Both the position numbers and the translations under genes were made by a program. This document shows positions 7,702-17,543 of a stretch of DNA of 64,000 nt, in pieces. Under the pieces are notes generated by a model. That model was not told the DNA's origin, did not search any database, and worked only from the letters and a program-made list of their open reading frames with translations. Each line of letters starts with the position of its first letter. Positions within the stretch are counted from its first letter, which is position 1. Origin of the DNA: Alphaproteobacteria bacterium (GTDB taxonomy: Bacteria; Pseudomonadota; Alphaproteobacteria; Rhizobiales; Devosiaceae); assembly GCA_018828145.1 (NCBI GenBank), contig JAHJWO010000010.1, positions 62,001-126,000 of the forward strand, read 5' to 3'.

Positions 7702-8793
7702 ATGAGCGCCGTCCCTTTCCTGGCGGGGTCGGATCCCGCCCCAAGGGTCACCCTGGGCGATGCCCATGCCGTGTCCCTGCCTGCCTGGCAGGCCCTGGCA
7801 TCGGCCGGAGGCAATGGCTTCATGCATCCCGCCGCCCTCGCTGCCGCGGCAGAGGCCGGCGCCGATATCGTGACGCTCTGCGCCTGGCGCGGCGAGGCCC
7901 TGGTGGGCTTCTGGGCCCTCCGTCGGGGCCGGCCGCAGCCCCTCCTGCCGGTGCAGCTTGAAGCCCTGCCCTATGACTATGCCTTCCTCTCGACGCCCCT
8001 GCTCGCCCAGGGCGAGGCCGCTGCGGTCATGCCGGCTTTCCTCGCTGCCATCGCCGCCGCCCCAGATCTGCCCAAAGCGCTCTGGCTCAAGGATTTCGAT
8101 GCCGATGGCCCGGCCCTCGCCGCGCTGGCTGCCCTGCCGCAGACCAGCATTCGCCGGCTGAGCCGCCCCGTGGCCACAAGGGAGCAGGGCATCAAGCCCA
8201 GCGGCTCCACCCGCAAGAAACTGCGCCAGCATTTCAACCGGCTGGCTGCTCTCGGTTCCGTCGACATCGTCGATCATCGCGCGCCGGAGGCAATCGGCGC
8301 CGCTCTGGACCGTTTCCTCGTGCTCGAAGCGGCCAGCTGGAAGGGCGGCAAGGGCACCGCGCTCTCCAGCAAGCCCGCCGATGCCGGCTTTGCCAGCCGC
8401 ATGTTCACCGGCCTCGCCGAGACCGGCGCCGCCTCGATCATCGAGCTGCGGCTCGATGGCGCCGTGCTGGCCAGCCAGGTCCTGCTCCATTGCGGGCCGC
8501 ATGCCTTCACCTGGAAGATCGCCTTCGACGGCGCCTTTGCCAAATATTCGCCGGGTTCGGTCCTCGTCGACAGGCTCACCGAGACCCTGTTGGCCGGCGA
8601 CATCACCCTGATCGATTCCTGCGCGCTGGACAGCGGTTTCATGGGCCAGCTCTTCAGCGGCCGCAAGACCACGGTCGATCTCGTCCTCTCGGCCACGCCG
8701 CGTCCCGGTCTGTCCTATCGCCTCGCCGCCGCCTATCAACAGGCCTACCACCAGCTGCGCCAGTGGCGCGATCAGCTGCGCGCCCGCCGCTAG
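7702..8793 (+). CDS. CelD/FemAB-like acyltransferase (GNAT fold), copy 2
   Basis: A 363-residue paralogue of its upstream neighbour. The conserved core runs from SGSTRKKLRQHFNRLAALG through FLVLEAASWKGGKGTALSS, VLASQVLLHCGPHAFTWKI, AFDGAFAKYSPGSVL and LIDSCALDSGFM, as in the CelD/Acetyltransf_6 group. It starts 1 bp after the upstream stop, implying translational coupling. Substrate unknown. The copy at 9810-10982 is closer to this one than to copy 1: both have K-R/K-L-x-x-L, E-A-x-x-W-K-G and Y-S-P-G. Confidence 0.8.
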   Translation: MSAVPFLAGSDPAPRVTLGDAHAVSLPAWQALASAGGNGFMHPAALAAAAEAGADIVTLCAWRGEALVGFWALRRGRPQPLLPVQLEALPYDYAFLSTPLLAQGEAAAVMPAFLAAIAAAPDLPKALWLKDFDADGPALAALAALPQTSIRRLSRPVATREQGIKPSGSTRKKLRQHFNRLAALGSVDIVDHRAPEAIGAALDRFLVLEAASWKGGKGTALSSKPADAGFASRMFTGLAETGAASIIELRLDGAVLASQVLLHCGPHAFTWKIAFDGAFAKYSPGSVLVDRLTETLLAGDITLIDSCALDSGFMGQLFSGRKTTVDLVLSATPRPGLSYRLAAAYQQAYHQLRQWRDQLRARR

Positions 8794-8806
8794 AAAGCAG
8801 CCAGGC

Positions 8807-8838
8807 AAAAAAGCGGCCCGGATTTCCCCGGGCCGCTT
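8807..8838 (-). terminator. Intrinsic terminator between convergent genes
   Basis: Arms AAGCGGCCCG (8811-8820) and CGGGCCGCTT (8829-8838) flank an 8-nt loop. The A-run at 8807-8812 becomes the T-run on the minus strand, so it mainly terminates the cupin gene; the stem may also stop plus-strand transcripts. Confidence 0.8.
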
Positions 8839-8859
8839 CAATCGATCAGTCGACCAGCC

Positions 8860-9813
8860 TTACATGCCGATCTGCTTGGGCTTGGCCTTGTCGCGATAAT
8901 AGTAGTTGGCATCCTTGCCCAGCACGAGCGAGCGGATCAGCTTGCGCAGGCCCTCGCTCTTGCGCAGCGGCGCGGCCAGCAGCGCCAGCCCCTGCACGGC
9001 GGCAACCTTGACCCCGTCCAGCACCGGGCTGACGCCGGGCGCCTTTTGCGGGAAGCCGCGGTCGCGCAGCATGGAATTGGCGACATAGAGGTGGTTGCGG
9101 CGCTTCACCTCGGGTGTCTTCCAGGTAATGGCCAGCGAGATGGAATAGGTGTCCTTGGTCTTGACCCAGTGCGGCCAGATATAGGGCACGAAGACGCCCT
9201 CGCCCGGCTGCAGCTCATTGATCGTGCCCTTGGGGGCAAAGGCCTCGTCGAACTTGAGATTGCGATGCTTGGTGATCGCATGCTCGATCTGGTCTTCGCT
9301 GGCGATCGAGCGGTCACTATTGTCATAGATGGCAAACTGCTTGTCGCCATGCACCTGCACGAAGAAATTGTCTTCGCTGTCGAGATGGAAGGGCGTGGTC
9401 GAGTTGGGCGAGGACACGAACATGAAGCCCTGGATATCGGTAAACCGGGCTTCCCTGGCACTGGCAAAGCCCTGCGCCACCGCCACCGAGGCCAGGGCCT
9501 CCTCGAGCAGGGCCTTGTAGGTCGGGTGATGCTCGACGCGCTTGAGCACCATCCAGGCGCCGGCGGTCTCGATCTGCTTGATCACCTCTTCGGGGTCGAG
9601 ATCGACCAGCGGCGTCGAGGACGGGTCCTGGCTCACATTGGCCTTGCCCGAATTGTATTCGATGCGGTCGCGCGGCAGCGTCTTGACCAGGTCGAGGATG
9701 GCCGGCAGCGTCAGGCACGGATCGCCCGCCAGGCCATGGCGGATGCGGAACGGCTGGTTGGGAAACAGCGCCTTGAAGGCAGAGTCGTCAGCGGTCAGCA
9801 GCGGTGTCGTCAT
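8860..9813 (-). CDS. JmjC-type cupin-like protein
   Basis: A 317-residue protein with a cupin-like/JmjC double-stranded beta-helix. The iron ligands appear in TPFHLDSEDNFFVQVHG (H-x-D, about residues 141-143) and the distal histidine in VFVPYIWPHWVKT. Such proteins are Fe(II)/2-oxoglutarate-dependent hydroxylases acting on proteins, RNA or small molecules. The substrate here is unknown. The C-terminal tail (YYYRDKAKPKQIGM) is basic. Its ATG overlaps the stop of the upstream acyltransferase (ATGA), so the two are translationally coupled and probably act together. Confidence 0.8.
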   Translation of the reverse strand: MTTPLLTADDSAFKALFPNQPFRIRHGLAGDPCLTLPAILDLVKTLPRDRIEYNSGKANVSQDPSSTPLVDLDPEEVIKQIETAGAWMVLKRVEHHPTYKALLEEALASVAVAQGFASAREARFTDIQGFMFVSSPNSTTPFHLDSEDNFFVQVHGDKQFAIYDNSDRSIASEDQIEHAITKHRNLKFDEAFAPKGTINELQPGEGVFVPYIWPHWVKTKDTYSISLAITWKTPEVKRRNHLYVANSMLRDRGFPQKAPGVSPVLDGVKVAAVQGLALLAAPLRKSEGLRKLIRSLVLGKDANYYYRDKAKPKQIGM

Positions 9814-10982
9814 GTCCTGGTCTCCTTGACTGTCTTGATACGGTGCACCAGCCCCTTGAGCTGGCTGCGCAGGCCGCGTCGCGCGGCCATCAGCGCCACG
9901 ATGGCGCCGGCAATGGGGTCATTGGCATGGGTGGGGATCAGCATGTCGCCCACGCAGAGGCGCTCGCGCCACACATGGTCGATCATCGGATGGCCGGCAT
10001 CGGCGGTGGAATCGACCAGCGCAATGCCCGGATCGGCCGCAAACAGCCGCGTCAGTTCCACCGTCAGCTGCACGCCGGGCGAGTAGCGCGCCAGCGCCTC
10101 GTCATAGGCGATCTTGAAGAACAGGGCGCGGTTCCCATGCTGCAGCACAATGCCCGAGGCGACAGCCCGGTCATCGACGCGCAGTTCGGCAATGGTGAAA
10201 ACACCTGCACCGGCAGCCTCGCGCGCAAAGGCGGCGTCATCTGCCCTCTGGCCCAGCCCGGTTCCCGCCTGTCCCTTCCAGCCGCGCGCTTCCAGCGCGA
10301 AGAACCGCTCCAGCGCCGCAGTCACCGCGGCCGGATCGCGCGCCACCGTGAAGGCAACCGTGCCCTCCTCTTCGAGCCGGTTGCGCAGCCGGCGCAGGTC
10401 CTTGAGCCTTTTTGAGCCGAAGCCGCCCCGGAGATAGCTCTCCGCGTCCTGGCTGGCGTCGAGCGCCGCGCGCTCGTGTTCATTGTGTATCGTGGCGACC
10501 AGGCCGCGGGTCCTCATGGCGGCTGAGAGCGCACCAAAGGCCGGTCCATCCAGTGTCATGGCGGGCAGCGAGAGCAGACGCGCCCCGGCCGCTCTCGCGG
10601 CATCGATCAACGCCCCGGCCGCCTGTTCGGCATGCGCGCCGCACAGCAGCGGCACGGTGAGCGGACTATAGGGCTGCTGGGCCACCAGCGCCGGCACCGG
10701 CAGGCGCAGCGCCGACCACGCCCAGACGACCGGCAGCAAGCCGGTAAGCCGCGTCCCACTATGGGCGAGCAGGGCTTGTGGACTGCTTTGCTTGGGGCCG
10801 CAGCCAAAGGCGGGCAGCGCATAGCCCGGCGCAAAGAACGCATTGGGTTCGATGGCAGCCTCGGCCAGCCCGTCCCAGGCCGCACGGGGGACCTGGTCGA
10901 GCGGCAGCGTGCTGGCGGGGCCCGGCGTCGCGATGACCCCGGCCGGCAGATTGCCCGCGCTTTCGATCGCTGTTCCGCTCAT
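9810..10982 (-). CDS. CelD/FemAB-like acyltransferase (GNAT fold), copy 3
   Basis: About 390 residues, with the same architecture as the two plus-strand paralogues. The core spans [70 protein letters not shown] and [17 protein letters not shown]. The N-terminal half resembles an extra GNAT-like lobe ([14 protein letters not shown]). ATG 10982 is preferred to GTG 11000 because GGGAGAA lies upstream. It is the first gene of a two-gene unit with the JmjC cupin. With copies 1 and 2 it forms a small surface-modification-like cluster. Confidence 0.75.
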   Translation of the reverse strand: MSGTAIESAGNLPAGVIATPGPASTLPLDQVPRAAWDGLAEAAIEPNAFFAPGYALPAFGCGPKQSSPQALLAHSGTRLTGLLPVVWAWSALRLPVPALVAQQPYSPLTVPLLCGAHAEQAAGALIDAARAAGARLLSLPAMTLDGPAFGALSAAMRTRGLVATIHNEHERAALDASQDAESYLRGGFGSKRLKDLRRLRNRLEEEGTVAFTVARDPAAVTAALERFFALEARGWKGQAGTGLGQRADDAAFAREAAGAGVFTIAELRVDDRAVASGIVLQHGNRALFFKIAYDEALARYSPGVQLTVELTRLFAADPGIALVDSTADAGHPMIDHVWRERLCVGDMLIPTHANDPIAGAIVALMAARRGLRSQLKGLVHRIKTVKETRT

Positions 10983-11213
10983 CTCGGCCGCTTCTCCCAC
11001 TCTCTCGCCTGCACAAATAGCGGGAATGGTGCAGCCATGGGCAAAAGCTTCCGACCCTGGTTAAAGCGCCATGAGCGGGAAGTCTTTACGGCATATGAAC
11101 AATTGCCGGCCGGACGCCTGCCGCGTGGCCCTCGCGCCGGCCTGCCACTGGCAATTTTCACCGGCATCGGCCATATAGGGGCCAATCCTACCAAACCTCA
11201 GGCGAGGCAGACT

Positions 11214-12089
11214 GTGAGCGGCGTGCCGTTTCTCAAGATGAACGGGCTGGGCAACCAGATCATCGTGGTCGACATGCGCGGCCGCGCCGGCCGTGTCACG
11301 CCCGAAGCCGCAATTGCCATCAATGCCACGCCCGGCACCAAGTTCGATCAGATCATGGCCATCCATGATCCTCAGGTCCCCGGCACCGCCGCCTATATCG
11401 ACATCATCAATTCCGACGGCTCGCGCGCCCAGGCCTGTGGCAACGGCATGCGCTGCGTTACCCAGTTTCTGGCCTCGGAAGGCGTTCATCAGTCGTTCAC
11501 CTTCGAGACCGTGGCAGGGATTTTGTTTGGCGAAGTCATGGCAGATGGGTTGATCACCGTCGACATGGGCACGCCAAAGTTCGCCTGGTACGACATTCCC
11601 CTGGCCGAGGAATTCGCCGATACCCGCAAGATCGAGCTGCAGATCGGCCCCATCGACGCGCCGGTGCTGCACTCACCATCGGTCGCCTCCATGGGCAATC
11701 CGCAGGCCACCTTCTGGGTCAACCAGGACGTCTGGAGCTATGCGCTCGACCGCTTCGGCCCCATGCTGGAAAACCATCCGATCTTCCCCGAGCGCGCAAA
11801 TATCTCGATCGCTCAGGTACTTGCGCCAGACCGCATCATCCTGCGCACCTGGGAACGCGGCGCCGGCCTCACCGAGGCCTGCGGCACTGCCGCCTGCGCC
11901 GCCGTGGTCAACGGTGCCCGCACCCGCCGCACCGCCCGCAAGGCCACCGTCACACTGCCGGGCGGCGACCTGCTGATCGAGTGGCGCGACGATGACCACG
12001 TCGTGCTCACCGGCCCGGCCGAGCTGGAATGGACCGGCACGCTCGACCCGGCCACAGGCGCCTGGACCCGCACCGAGGCCGCGGCCTGA
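11214..12089 (+). CDS. dapF: Diaminopimelate epimerase
   Basis: A 291-residue cofactor-independent racemase. It converts LL- to meso-diaminopimelate for lysine and peptidoglycan. The catalytic cysteine pair is visible in QACGNGMRC (about residue 77) and [10 protein letters not shown] (about residue 224). The N-terminal [16 protein letters not shown] is the family opening, with NQ in place of the more usual ND. The GTG start at 11214 has GAGGCAG upstream and matches family length; in-frame ATGs further upstream add a non-conserved stretch. Its stop overlaps the mtaB start (TGATG). Confidence 0.95.
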   Translation: MSGVPFLKMNGLGNQIIVVDMRGRAGRVTPEAAIAINATPGTKFDQIMAIHDPQVPGTAAYIDIINSDGSRAQACGNGMRCVTQFLASEGVHQSFTFETVAGILFGEVMADGLITVDMGTPKFAWYDIPLAEEFADTRKIELQIGPIDAPVLHSPSVASMGNPQATFWVNQDVWSYALDRFGPMLENHPIFPERANISIAQVLAPDRIILRTWERGAGLTEACGTAACAAVVNGARTRRTARKATVTLPGGDLLIEWRDDDHVVLTGPAELEWTGTLDPATGAWTRTEAAA

Positions 12090-13354
12090 TGGCCGTCGAA
12101 ACCCTGACATTTGGCTGCCGGCTCAATGCCTATGAAGCCGAGGTGATGAAGGCCGAAGCCGTCAAGGCGGGGCTGGAAAACGCCGTGATCATCAACACCT
12201 GCGCCGTCACCGCCGAGGCCGTCAAGCAGGCAAGGCAGGCGGTGCGCAAGGCGCGCCGCGACCATCCCGATGCCCGCATCATCGTCACCGGCTGCGCCGC
12301 CCAGACCGAGGCGCGCAGCTTTGGCGACATGCCCGAAGTCGACCTCGTTATCGGCAACAATGACAAGATGAAGGCCGCCAGCTACACCCCCATGGTGTTC
12401 GGCACCCCCCTCAACGACAAGGTGCAGGTCAACGACATCATGAGCGTGCGGGAAACCGCGGGCCATCTGATCGAGGGCATGGACGGCCGCGCCCGCGCCT
12501 TCGTCCAGGTGCAGAATGGCTGCGACCACCGCTGCACCTTCTGCATCATCCCCTTCGGCCGTGGCCCTTCGCGCTCGGTGCCTATGGGCATGGTGGTCGA
12601 CCAGGTCAAAAAGCTCGTCGCCAATGGCTATCGCGAAGTGGTGCTGACCGGCGTCGACATCACCTCCTATGGCCCCGACCTGCCCGGCGCCCCGACTTTG
12701 GGCAAGCTGACCCAGTCCATCCTGCGCCACGTGCCCGACCTGCCGCGCCTGCGCATTTCCTCCATCGACTCCATCGAGGCCGATAACGCCCTCTACGACG
12801 CCGTCGCCAGCGACCGCCGCCTGATGCCGCATCTGCATCTGTCCCTGCAATCAGGCGACGACATGATCCTGAAGCGCATGAAGCGCCGCCACAGCCGCGA
12901 CGACGCGCTGGCCATCGTCGCCAAGCTGCGCGCGCTCCGCTCCGACATGGTCTTTGGCGCCGATATCATTGCCGGATTCCCCACCGAAGACGATGCCATG
13001 TTCGAGAACACCCTGCGCATCGTCACCGAAGCCAACCTGACCTACCTGCACGTCTTCCCCTATTCGCCGCGCGAAGGCACGCCGGCCGCGCGCATGCCGC
13101 AGGTCGACCCCCGGATCGCCAGAAAACGTGCAGCACGCTTGCGGCAAACCGGCAGCATGCAGCTGGCAAAACTCAGTTCTGCCCGCGTCGGCCACATTGA
13201 AAATGTGCTGATCGAGCGCAACGATCTCGGCCGCACCGAACAGTTCCTTCCCATTGCCGTACCCGGCACGCAACCGGGCGAATTGCTGGCCGTTCGGGTC
13301 ACGGGCGTCACCGCCGATGGCCTTGTCGGCGAAGCGCTGCGCGAAGCCGCCTGA
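12089..13354 (+). CDS. mtaB: tRNA t6A37 methylthiotransferase MtaB
   Basis: A 421-residue radical-SAM enzyme that adds a methylthio group to t6A at tRNA position 37. The N-terminal UPF0004 domain has cysteines in FGCRLNAYE, INTCAVTAEA and TGCAAQTE for one Fe-S cluster. The radical-SAM CxxxCxxC is in NGCDHRCTFCIIPFGRG (about residue 148). A C-terminal TRAM-like region ends the protein. The start overlaps the dapF stop, so translation is coupled; dapF-mtaB-ftsY is a common alphaproteobacterial order. Confidence 0.93.
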   Translation: MAVETLTFGCRLNAYEAEVMKAEAVKAGLENAVIINTCAVTAEAVKQARQAVRKARRDHPDARIIVTGCAAQTEARSFGDMPEVDLVIGNNDKMKAASYTPMVFGTPLNDKVQVNDIMSVRETAGHLIEGMDGRARAFVQVQNGCDHRCTFCIIPFGRGPSRSVPMGMVVDQVKKLVANGYREVVLTGVDITSYGPDLPGAPTLGKLTQSILRHVPDLPRLRISSIDSIEADNALYDAVASDRRLMPHLHLSLQSGDDMILKRMKRRHSRDDALAIVAKLRALRSDMVFGADIIAGFPTEDDAMFENTLRIVTEANLTYLHVFPYSPREGTPAARMPQVDPRIARKRAARLRQTGSMQLAKLSSARVGHIENVLIERNDLGRTEQFLPIAVPGTQPGELLAVRVTGVTADGLVGEALREAA

Positions 13355-13381
13355 TTCAGGGCACGGACCTAAAGGCATAGT

Positions 13382-14611
13382 ATGACCGAGAAAAAGCCGG
13401 GATTCTTCAAGCGCTTGTTTGGCGGCGAAACGCCCGCCCAGCCGCCCGCGCCGCCCGAAACGCTACCCGGGCCGACCCCGGTTCCGGAGCCCGTTGCCCC
13501 CACGCCGGCGCCACCCCCGGACCTTGTTCCCGAGCCGGAACCCGTCCCCCTGCCGGGCCCGCCCGAGACCACGCCGGACTATATCGAAGACATCGAGGAA
13601 CAGGCCGCTGCGCCCGCGCAAGCCATTGAAGAACCGACGGTTTTCGTGCCCCTCGACCCGCCCGCCGTGGTGGAAGTCCCGCTGGAACAGCCGCGCCAGG
13701 GCTGGTTCGCCCGACTGGCTTCCGGCCTCAAGCGCTCCTCCGACCAGCTCACCGGCTCGATCACCTCGGTCTTCACCAAGCGCAAGCTCGATGCCGCGAC
13801 CCTCGACGAGCTGGAAGACGTCCTGATCCAGGCCGATCTCGGCATCGAGACGGCCATGGCCATCACCGAAACGCTGCGCCGCGACCGCTTCGATCGCGAC
13901 GTAACCGGAGAGGACGTCCGCGCCGTGCTGGCCGCCGAGGTCGAGAAAGTGCTGGGTCCCGTAGCCCGGCCACTGGTCATCGACCCATCGCAAAAGCCCT
14001 TCGTCATCCTGATGATCGGGGTCAATGGCTCGGGCAAGACCACGACCATCGGCAAGCTGGCGCAGAAACTGGCCGATGAAGGCCGCTCGGTTATGCTGGC
14101 GGCCGGCGACACCTTCCGCGCCGCCGCCATCGAGCAGCTGCAGATCTGGGGCCAGCGCACCAATGCGCCGGTCATCTCGCGCCCCGCCGGCGCCGACGCC
14201 TCGGGCCTCGCCTTCGACGCCGTGACCCAGGCCCGCGCCGAGGGGCGCGACGTGCTGATCATCGACACCGCCGGGCGCCTGCAAAACCGTGACGAGCTGA
14301 TGAACGAGCTCGAAAAGGTCATCCGCGTCATCAAGAAGGTCGACCCCAGCGCGCCGCACGCAACGCTGCTGACGCTCGACGCCACGACGGGGCAGAATGC
14401 GCTCAAGCAGGTCGAGATTTTCGGCCAGCGCGCCGGTGTCACGGGCCTCGTGATGACCAAGCTCGACGGCACGGCGCGTGGCGGCATTCTCGTGGCCATC
14501 GCGCGCAAATTCGGCCTGCCGGTGCATTTCATCGGCGTCGGCGAAAGCGTGGGCGATCTCGAACCCTTTACCGCGTCCGAGTTTGCCCGGGCCATTGCGG
14601 GAGGCGACTAG
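13382..14611 (+). CDS. ftsY: Signal recognition particle receptor FtsY
   Basis: A 409-residue membrane-associated GTPase that receives Ffh-bound ribosomes. The N-terminal 100 residues are a Pro/Glu-rich A domain after the basic [15 protein letters not shown]. The NG domain follows, with [40 protein letters not shown] and [10 protein letters not shown]. It lies 27 bp after mtaB with AAAGG upstream of the start. Its partner Ffh is encoded at 4.6-6.2 kb on the other strand. Confidence 0.97.
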   Translation: MTEKKPGFFKRLFGGETPAQPPAPPETLPGPTPVPEPVAPTPAPPPDLVPEPEPVPLPGPPETTPDYIEDIEEQAAAPAQAIEEPTVFVPLDPPAVVEVPLEQPRQGWFARLASGLKRSSDQLTGSITSVFTKRKLDAATLDELEDVLIQADLGIETAMAITETLRRDRFDRDVTGEDVRAVLAAEVEKVLGPVARPLVIDPSQKPFVILMIGVNGSGKTTTIGKLAQKLADEGRSVMLAAGDTFRAAAIEQLQIWGQRTNAPVISRPAGADASGLAFDAVTQARAEGRDVLIIDTAGRLQNRDELMNELEKVIRVIKKVDPSAPHATLLTLDATTGQNALKQVEIFGQRAGVTGLVMTKLDGTARGGILVAIARKFGLPVHFIGVGESVGDLEPFTASEFARAIAGGD

Positions 14612-14701
14612 CCGCAATCTTAACACGCTTGCGGGCTATGCCGACCTTGCAAGCCGGGGCGCTTGCCCTCACATTGCCCCTGTTGCCACTAGAGATTTGC
14701 C

Positions 14702-15319
14702 ATGACCGAGAATGCCGAGCCGGAGATCAACTGGGACGAGCTTCGCCCCCAGCTCATCAAGATGGCACTCGAACTGGGTCCGCTGGTCGTCTTCTTCATC
14801 ATGAATGCGCGCGCCGACATTTTTGTCGCCACGGCCTGGTTCATGGGCGCCATGCTGATCTCGCTGGCCGCAAGCTGGCTGATCCTTAAGAAGATCGCCG
14901 TAATGCCGCTGGTTACCGGCGTCGTGGTGCTGGTTTTCGGCGGCCTGACGCTCTGGCTGCAGGACGACACCTTCATCAAGATCAAGCCCACCATCACCAA
15001 TGGCCTGTTCGCCACGGTGCTGCTGGGCGGCCTGGTGTTCGGGCATTCGCTGCTGAAATATGTCTTCGGTGATGTCTACAAGCTCCGCCCCGAGGGCTGG
15101 AGCAAGCTGACGCTCAACTGGGGCCTGTTTTTCGTCGTGCTGGCCGTGCTCAACGAAATCCTCTGGCGCAACTTCCCCACCGATTTCTGGGTCGCCTTCA
15201 AGGTCTGGGGCGTGATGCCGCTGACCGTGATCTTCTCGATCAGCCAGGTAAGCCTGCTCAACAAGTATGCGCCGGCGGCCGAGCCGAAGCACGTGCCGCC
15301 CATCGTGGTGGAGAGCTAG
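14702..15319 (+). CDS. yciB: Septation protein A family (YciB/IspZ)
   Basis: A 205-residue inner-membrane protein with about five or six helices, of the YciB/IspA family linked to cell envelope synthesis and septation. Family hallmarks include [17 protein letters not shown], the KPTITNG segment, [12 protein letters not shown] and [20 protein letters not shown]. It follows ftsY by 90 bp. The stop overlaps the stop of the convergent DUF1761 gene by 4 nt. Confidence 0.93.
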   Translation: MTENAEPEINWDELRPQLIKMALELGPLVVFFIMNARADIFVATAWFMGAMLISLAASWLILKKIAVMPLVTGVVVLVFGGLTLWLQDDTFIKIKPTITNGLFATVLLGGLVFGHSLLKYVFGDVYKLRPEGWSKLTLNWGLFFVVLAVLNEILWRNFPTDFWVAFKVWGVMPLTVIFSISQVSLLNKYAPAAEPKHVPPIVVES

Positions 15320-15717
15320 CCGAAGACGCCGATGACGACGCCGTCGATCAGCAGCACGCCAAGCAGATAGCCGCCATCGATGAGGGTCCGCGTCCAGGGC
15401 GCGCCTTCATAGCGGTGATTGATGATCATCGATGTGATGACAAAGCCCAGCCACATATGGGCGCCGACGATCAGCCCATTGGTGACACTGGTTGTTTCCA
15501 GCAGGGCCGGCGTCAGCAGGGCGATGAAATAGGCCATGACGAAGAGCAGCGCCGCCGACCAGATAAACGGCGTGTAGTCGTTGCCCATCGTCTCCTTTGT
15601 CTTGCCGATAGCGGCAAGCCATTGCTTTGACAGGGCCATGTACCAGGCGGCACCAAAAGCGAAGCTGGCGACGGTCGCCAGGACCACGGCCAGCCAGTTG
15701 ACGGCAAAATGCGACAT
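15316..15717 (-). CDS. DUF1761 family membrane protein
   Basis: A 133-residue integral membrane protein with four predicted helices. It opens with [21 protein letters not shown], which carries the family's characteristic G-x-x-W-Y, and continues with W-L-A-A-I-G-K. The C-terminal half has [24 protein letters not shown]1761 has no established function. Single-gene unit, convergent with yciB. Confidence 0.85.
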   Translation of the reverse strand: MSHFAVNWLAVVLATVASFAFGAAWYMALSKQWLAAIGKTKETMGNDYTPFIWSAALLFVMAYFIALLTPALLETTSVTNGLIVGAHMWLGFVITSMIINHRYEGAPWTRTLIDGGYLLGVLLIDGVVIGVFG

Positions 15718-15818
15718 GTTGAACTCCCCCGAAGCACTGTTGTGCGCGGGAGATATTAGCGCGTGACGGGCCGTCCTGCCACGCCCCCGGCGCTATGCGC
15801 CAACAGCATTGCGATGGC

Positions 15819-16253
15819 CTACAGCCCGCCCATCTTGCAGATCAGATCCCACTCGTCCGGGGACACTTTCGAGACCGAAAGCCGGGACAGCTTGACCAGT
15901 TCGAGGTTGGCCAGTTCCGGCGTGGCCTTGACCGTCGCCAGGGTCACCGGCTTGGGCAAGGGCTTGACCGCTTCGACATCGACGCATTCCCACACGATAT
16001 TGCCCTTGTCGTTGGGCTCGGCCGTGCTGTCGGGATGGGCCAGGGCGATCACCTTGATGATGCCCACGATCTCCTTGCCGATATTGGAATGGTAGAAGAA
16101 GGCCAGGTCGCCCAGTGCCATCGCCTTCATGTTGTTGCGCGCGGTGTAGTTGCGCACGCCATGCCACTGCTCGGGCTCGCCGCGCTTGGTCTTGGCCATC
16201 ATGTCATCGAAGGAGAAGACGTCCGGCTCCGATTTCATCAACCAATAGGCCAT
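15819..16253 (-). CDS. EVE domain protein
   Basis: A 144-residue single EVE domain, a PUA-like fold related to readers of modified bases. The family opening MAYWLMKSEPDVFSFDDM is followed by WHGVRNYTARNNMKAMALGD and FFYHSNIGKEIVGIIKV. The ATG at 16253 is set by the universal YWLMKSEP start. It is 4 bp downstream of the YciI gene and continues the tsaD-gpsA-yciI string, an arrangement seen in other alphaproteobacteria. Confidence 0.92.
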   Translation of the reverse strand: MAYWLMKSEPDVFSFDDMMAKTKRGEPEQWHGVRNYTARNNMKAMALGDLAFFYHSNIGKEIVGIIKVIALAHPDSTAEPNDKGNIVWECVDVEAVKPLPKPVTLATVKATPELANLELVKLSRLSVSKVSPDEWDLICKMGGL

Positions 16254-16257
16254 CGCA

Positions 16258-16551
16258 TCACACCTTCGGAGACATGTGGTCGTAGGCCAGCCGCCAGGGC
16301 TTGATCTCGACACTATCGAAAATGCCCTCGGAGACGAATGGGTCGGCATTGAAGATCGTCGTGGCGGCCTCGAGCGTTTCGGCTTCGATCACCACCAGCG
16401 AGCCCTCGGGCGTGCCTTCCGCATTGAGCAGCGCCCCGGCCAGCCGCAGCTGCTGCCCTAGGCTATCCAGATGCTGCAAATGCACCGGGCGCACGGCCAG
16501 GCGCTTGTCGATCGTGCCCGGCCTGTCCTTGGCGATCATGGCAAACAGCAT
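16258..16551 (-). CDS. YciI family protein
   Basis: A 97-residue ferredoxin-like-fold protein of the YciI/YCII family. The conserved His and Asp positions are visible in RPVHLQHLDSLGQQLRLAG and FNADPFVSEGIFDSVEI. The ending KPWRLA is typical. The function is generally unknown. It is tightly packed between gpsA (5 bp upstream) and the EVE gene, so probably in the same operon. Confidence 0.88.
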   Translation of the reverse strand: MLFAMIAKDRPGTIDKRLAVRPVHLQHLDSLGQQLRLAGALLNAEGTPEGSLVVIEAETLEAATTIFNADPFVSEGIFDSVEIKPWRLAYDHMSPKV

Positions 16552-16556
16552 TGAAG

Positions 16557-17543
16557 TCAGTCCTCTCGTTTGAGCGGGCGGGCCATCAGCCCCGCCACCA
16601 CTGTGGCAATATCGGCCTGGCCGCTCAAGACGGCATGCACGGCCTGGATCAGCGGCGCATCGACATCAAGGCTCCGGGCCAGCGCCTCGGCAACCGGCGT
16701 GGTGGAGACGCCTTCCGCAAGCTTGGCGCCACCGGCCATGATCGTCTCGACGGAGAGCCCCCGGCCCAGCGCCATGCCGAACTGGTAATTGCGCGACTGC
16801 ACCGAGGTGCAGGTCAGCGTCAGATCGCCGAGCCCCGCCAACCCGGTCAGCGTACTGGCCGAGCCGCCCATGGCCGAGACCATGCGTGCCATTTCGGCAA
16901 AGGCCCGGGCAATCAGCGCCGAGCGAGCCGACGCGCCCAACTCCGCACCTTCAATGGCGCCACAGGCCAGGGCGTAGACATTCTTGAGCGCCCCGGCGAT
17001 CTCCACCCCGATGCGGTCATCGGCGGCATAGGGCCGGAAGCTCGGGCCGGCCAGGGCCGCCGCAAGCATCGAAGTATCGCCGGCATCGTCCCCTGCCAGC
17101 GTCACAGCGGTCGGCCGACCGGCCGCCACATCGGCCGCAAAGCTGGGGCCGGACAGCACATAGGGAACGGCGTCGGGCGCCATGTCGGCGAGGATTTCGC
17201 TCTGCCGGTCGAGCGTACCGGTTTCAAGACCCTTGGCCGACAGCACCACCGGCTTGCCGGCAAGCAGCGCCGGATCGAGCGCCCCCAAGGCGGCCCGGCT
17301 CGACTGCGCCGGTACGGCGAGGATGACGAAATCGGCCATGCCGGCCTGCATGGTGGCGATAATGGCTTCGTGCAGGCGCTGCTCGCCCAGATAGCTGCGA
17401 TTGGTTCGCGCGCTGTTGATTTCCGCGACCTGGGCGGCGTCGCGCGCCACCAGCGATACCTGCCGGCCCGCCATGGCAGCAGCCTGCGCCAGGGCGGTGC
17501 CCCAGGCGCCCCCGCCAATGACGCTGACAGTTTCAAGCCGCAT
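16557..17543 (-). CDS. gpsA: NAD(P)H-dependent glycerol-3-phosphate dehydrogenase
   Basis: A 328-residue enzyme reducing dihydroxyacetone phosphate to sn-glycerol-3-phosphate for phospholipids. The Rossmann motif [13 protein letters not shown] is N-terminal. [29 protein letters not shown], the catalytic lysine in [12 protein letters not shown] and [16 protein letters not shown] all match GpsA. The start overlaps the 3' end of tsaD by 11 nt. Confidence 0.96.
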   Translation of the reverse strand: MRLETVSVIGGGAWGTALAQAAAMAGRQVSLVARDAAQVAEINSARTNRSYLGEQRLHEAIIATMQAGMADFVILAVPAQSSRAALGALDPALLAGKPVVLSAKGLETGTLDRQSEILADMAPDAVPYVLSGPSFAADVAAGRPTAVTLAGDDAGDTSMLAAALAGPSFRPYAADDRIGVEIAGALKNVYALACGAIEGAELGASARSALIARAFAEMARMVSAMGGSASTLTGLAGLGDLTLTCTSVQSRNYQFGMALGRGLSVETIMAGGAKLAEGVSTTPVAEALARSLDVDAPLIQAVHAVLSGQADIATVVAGLMARPLKRED

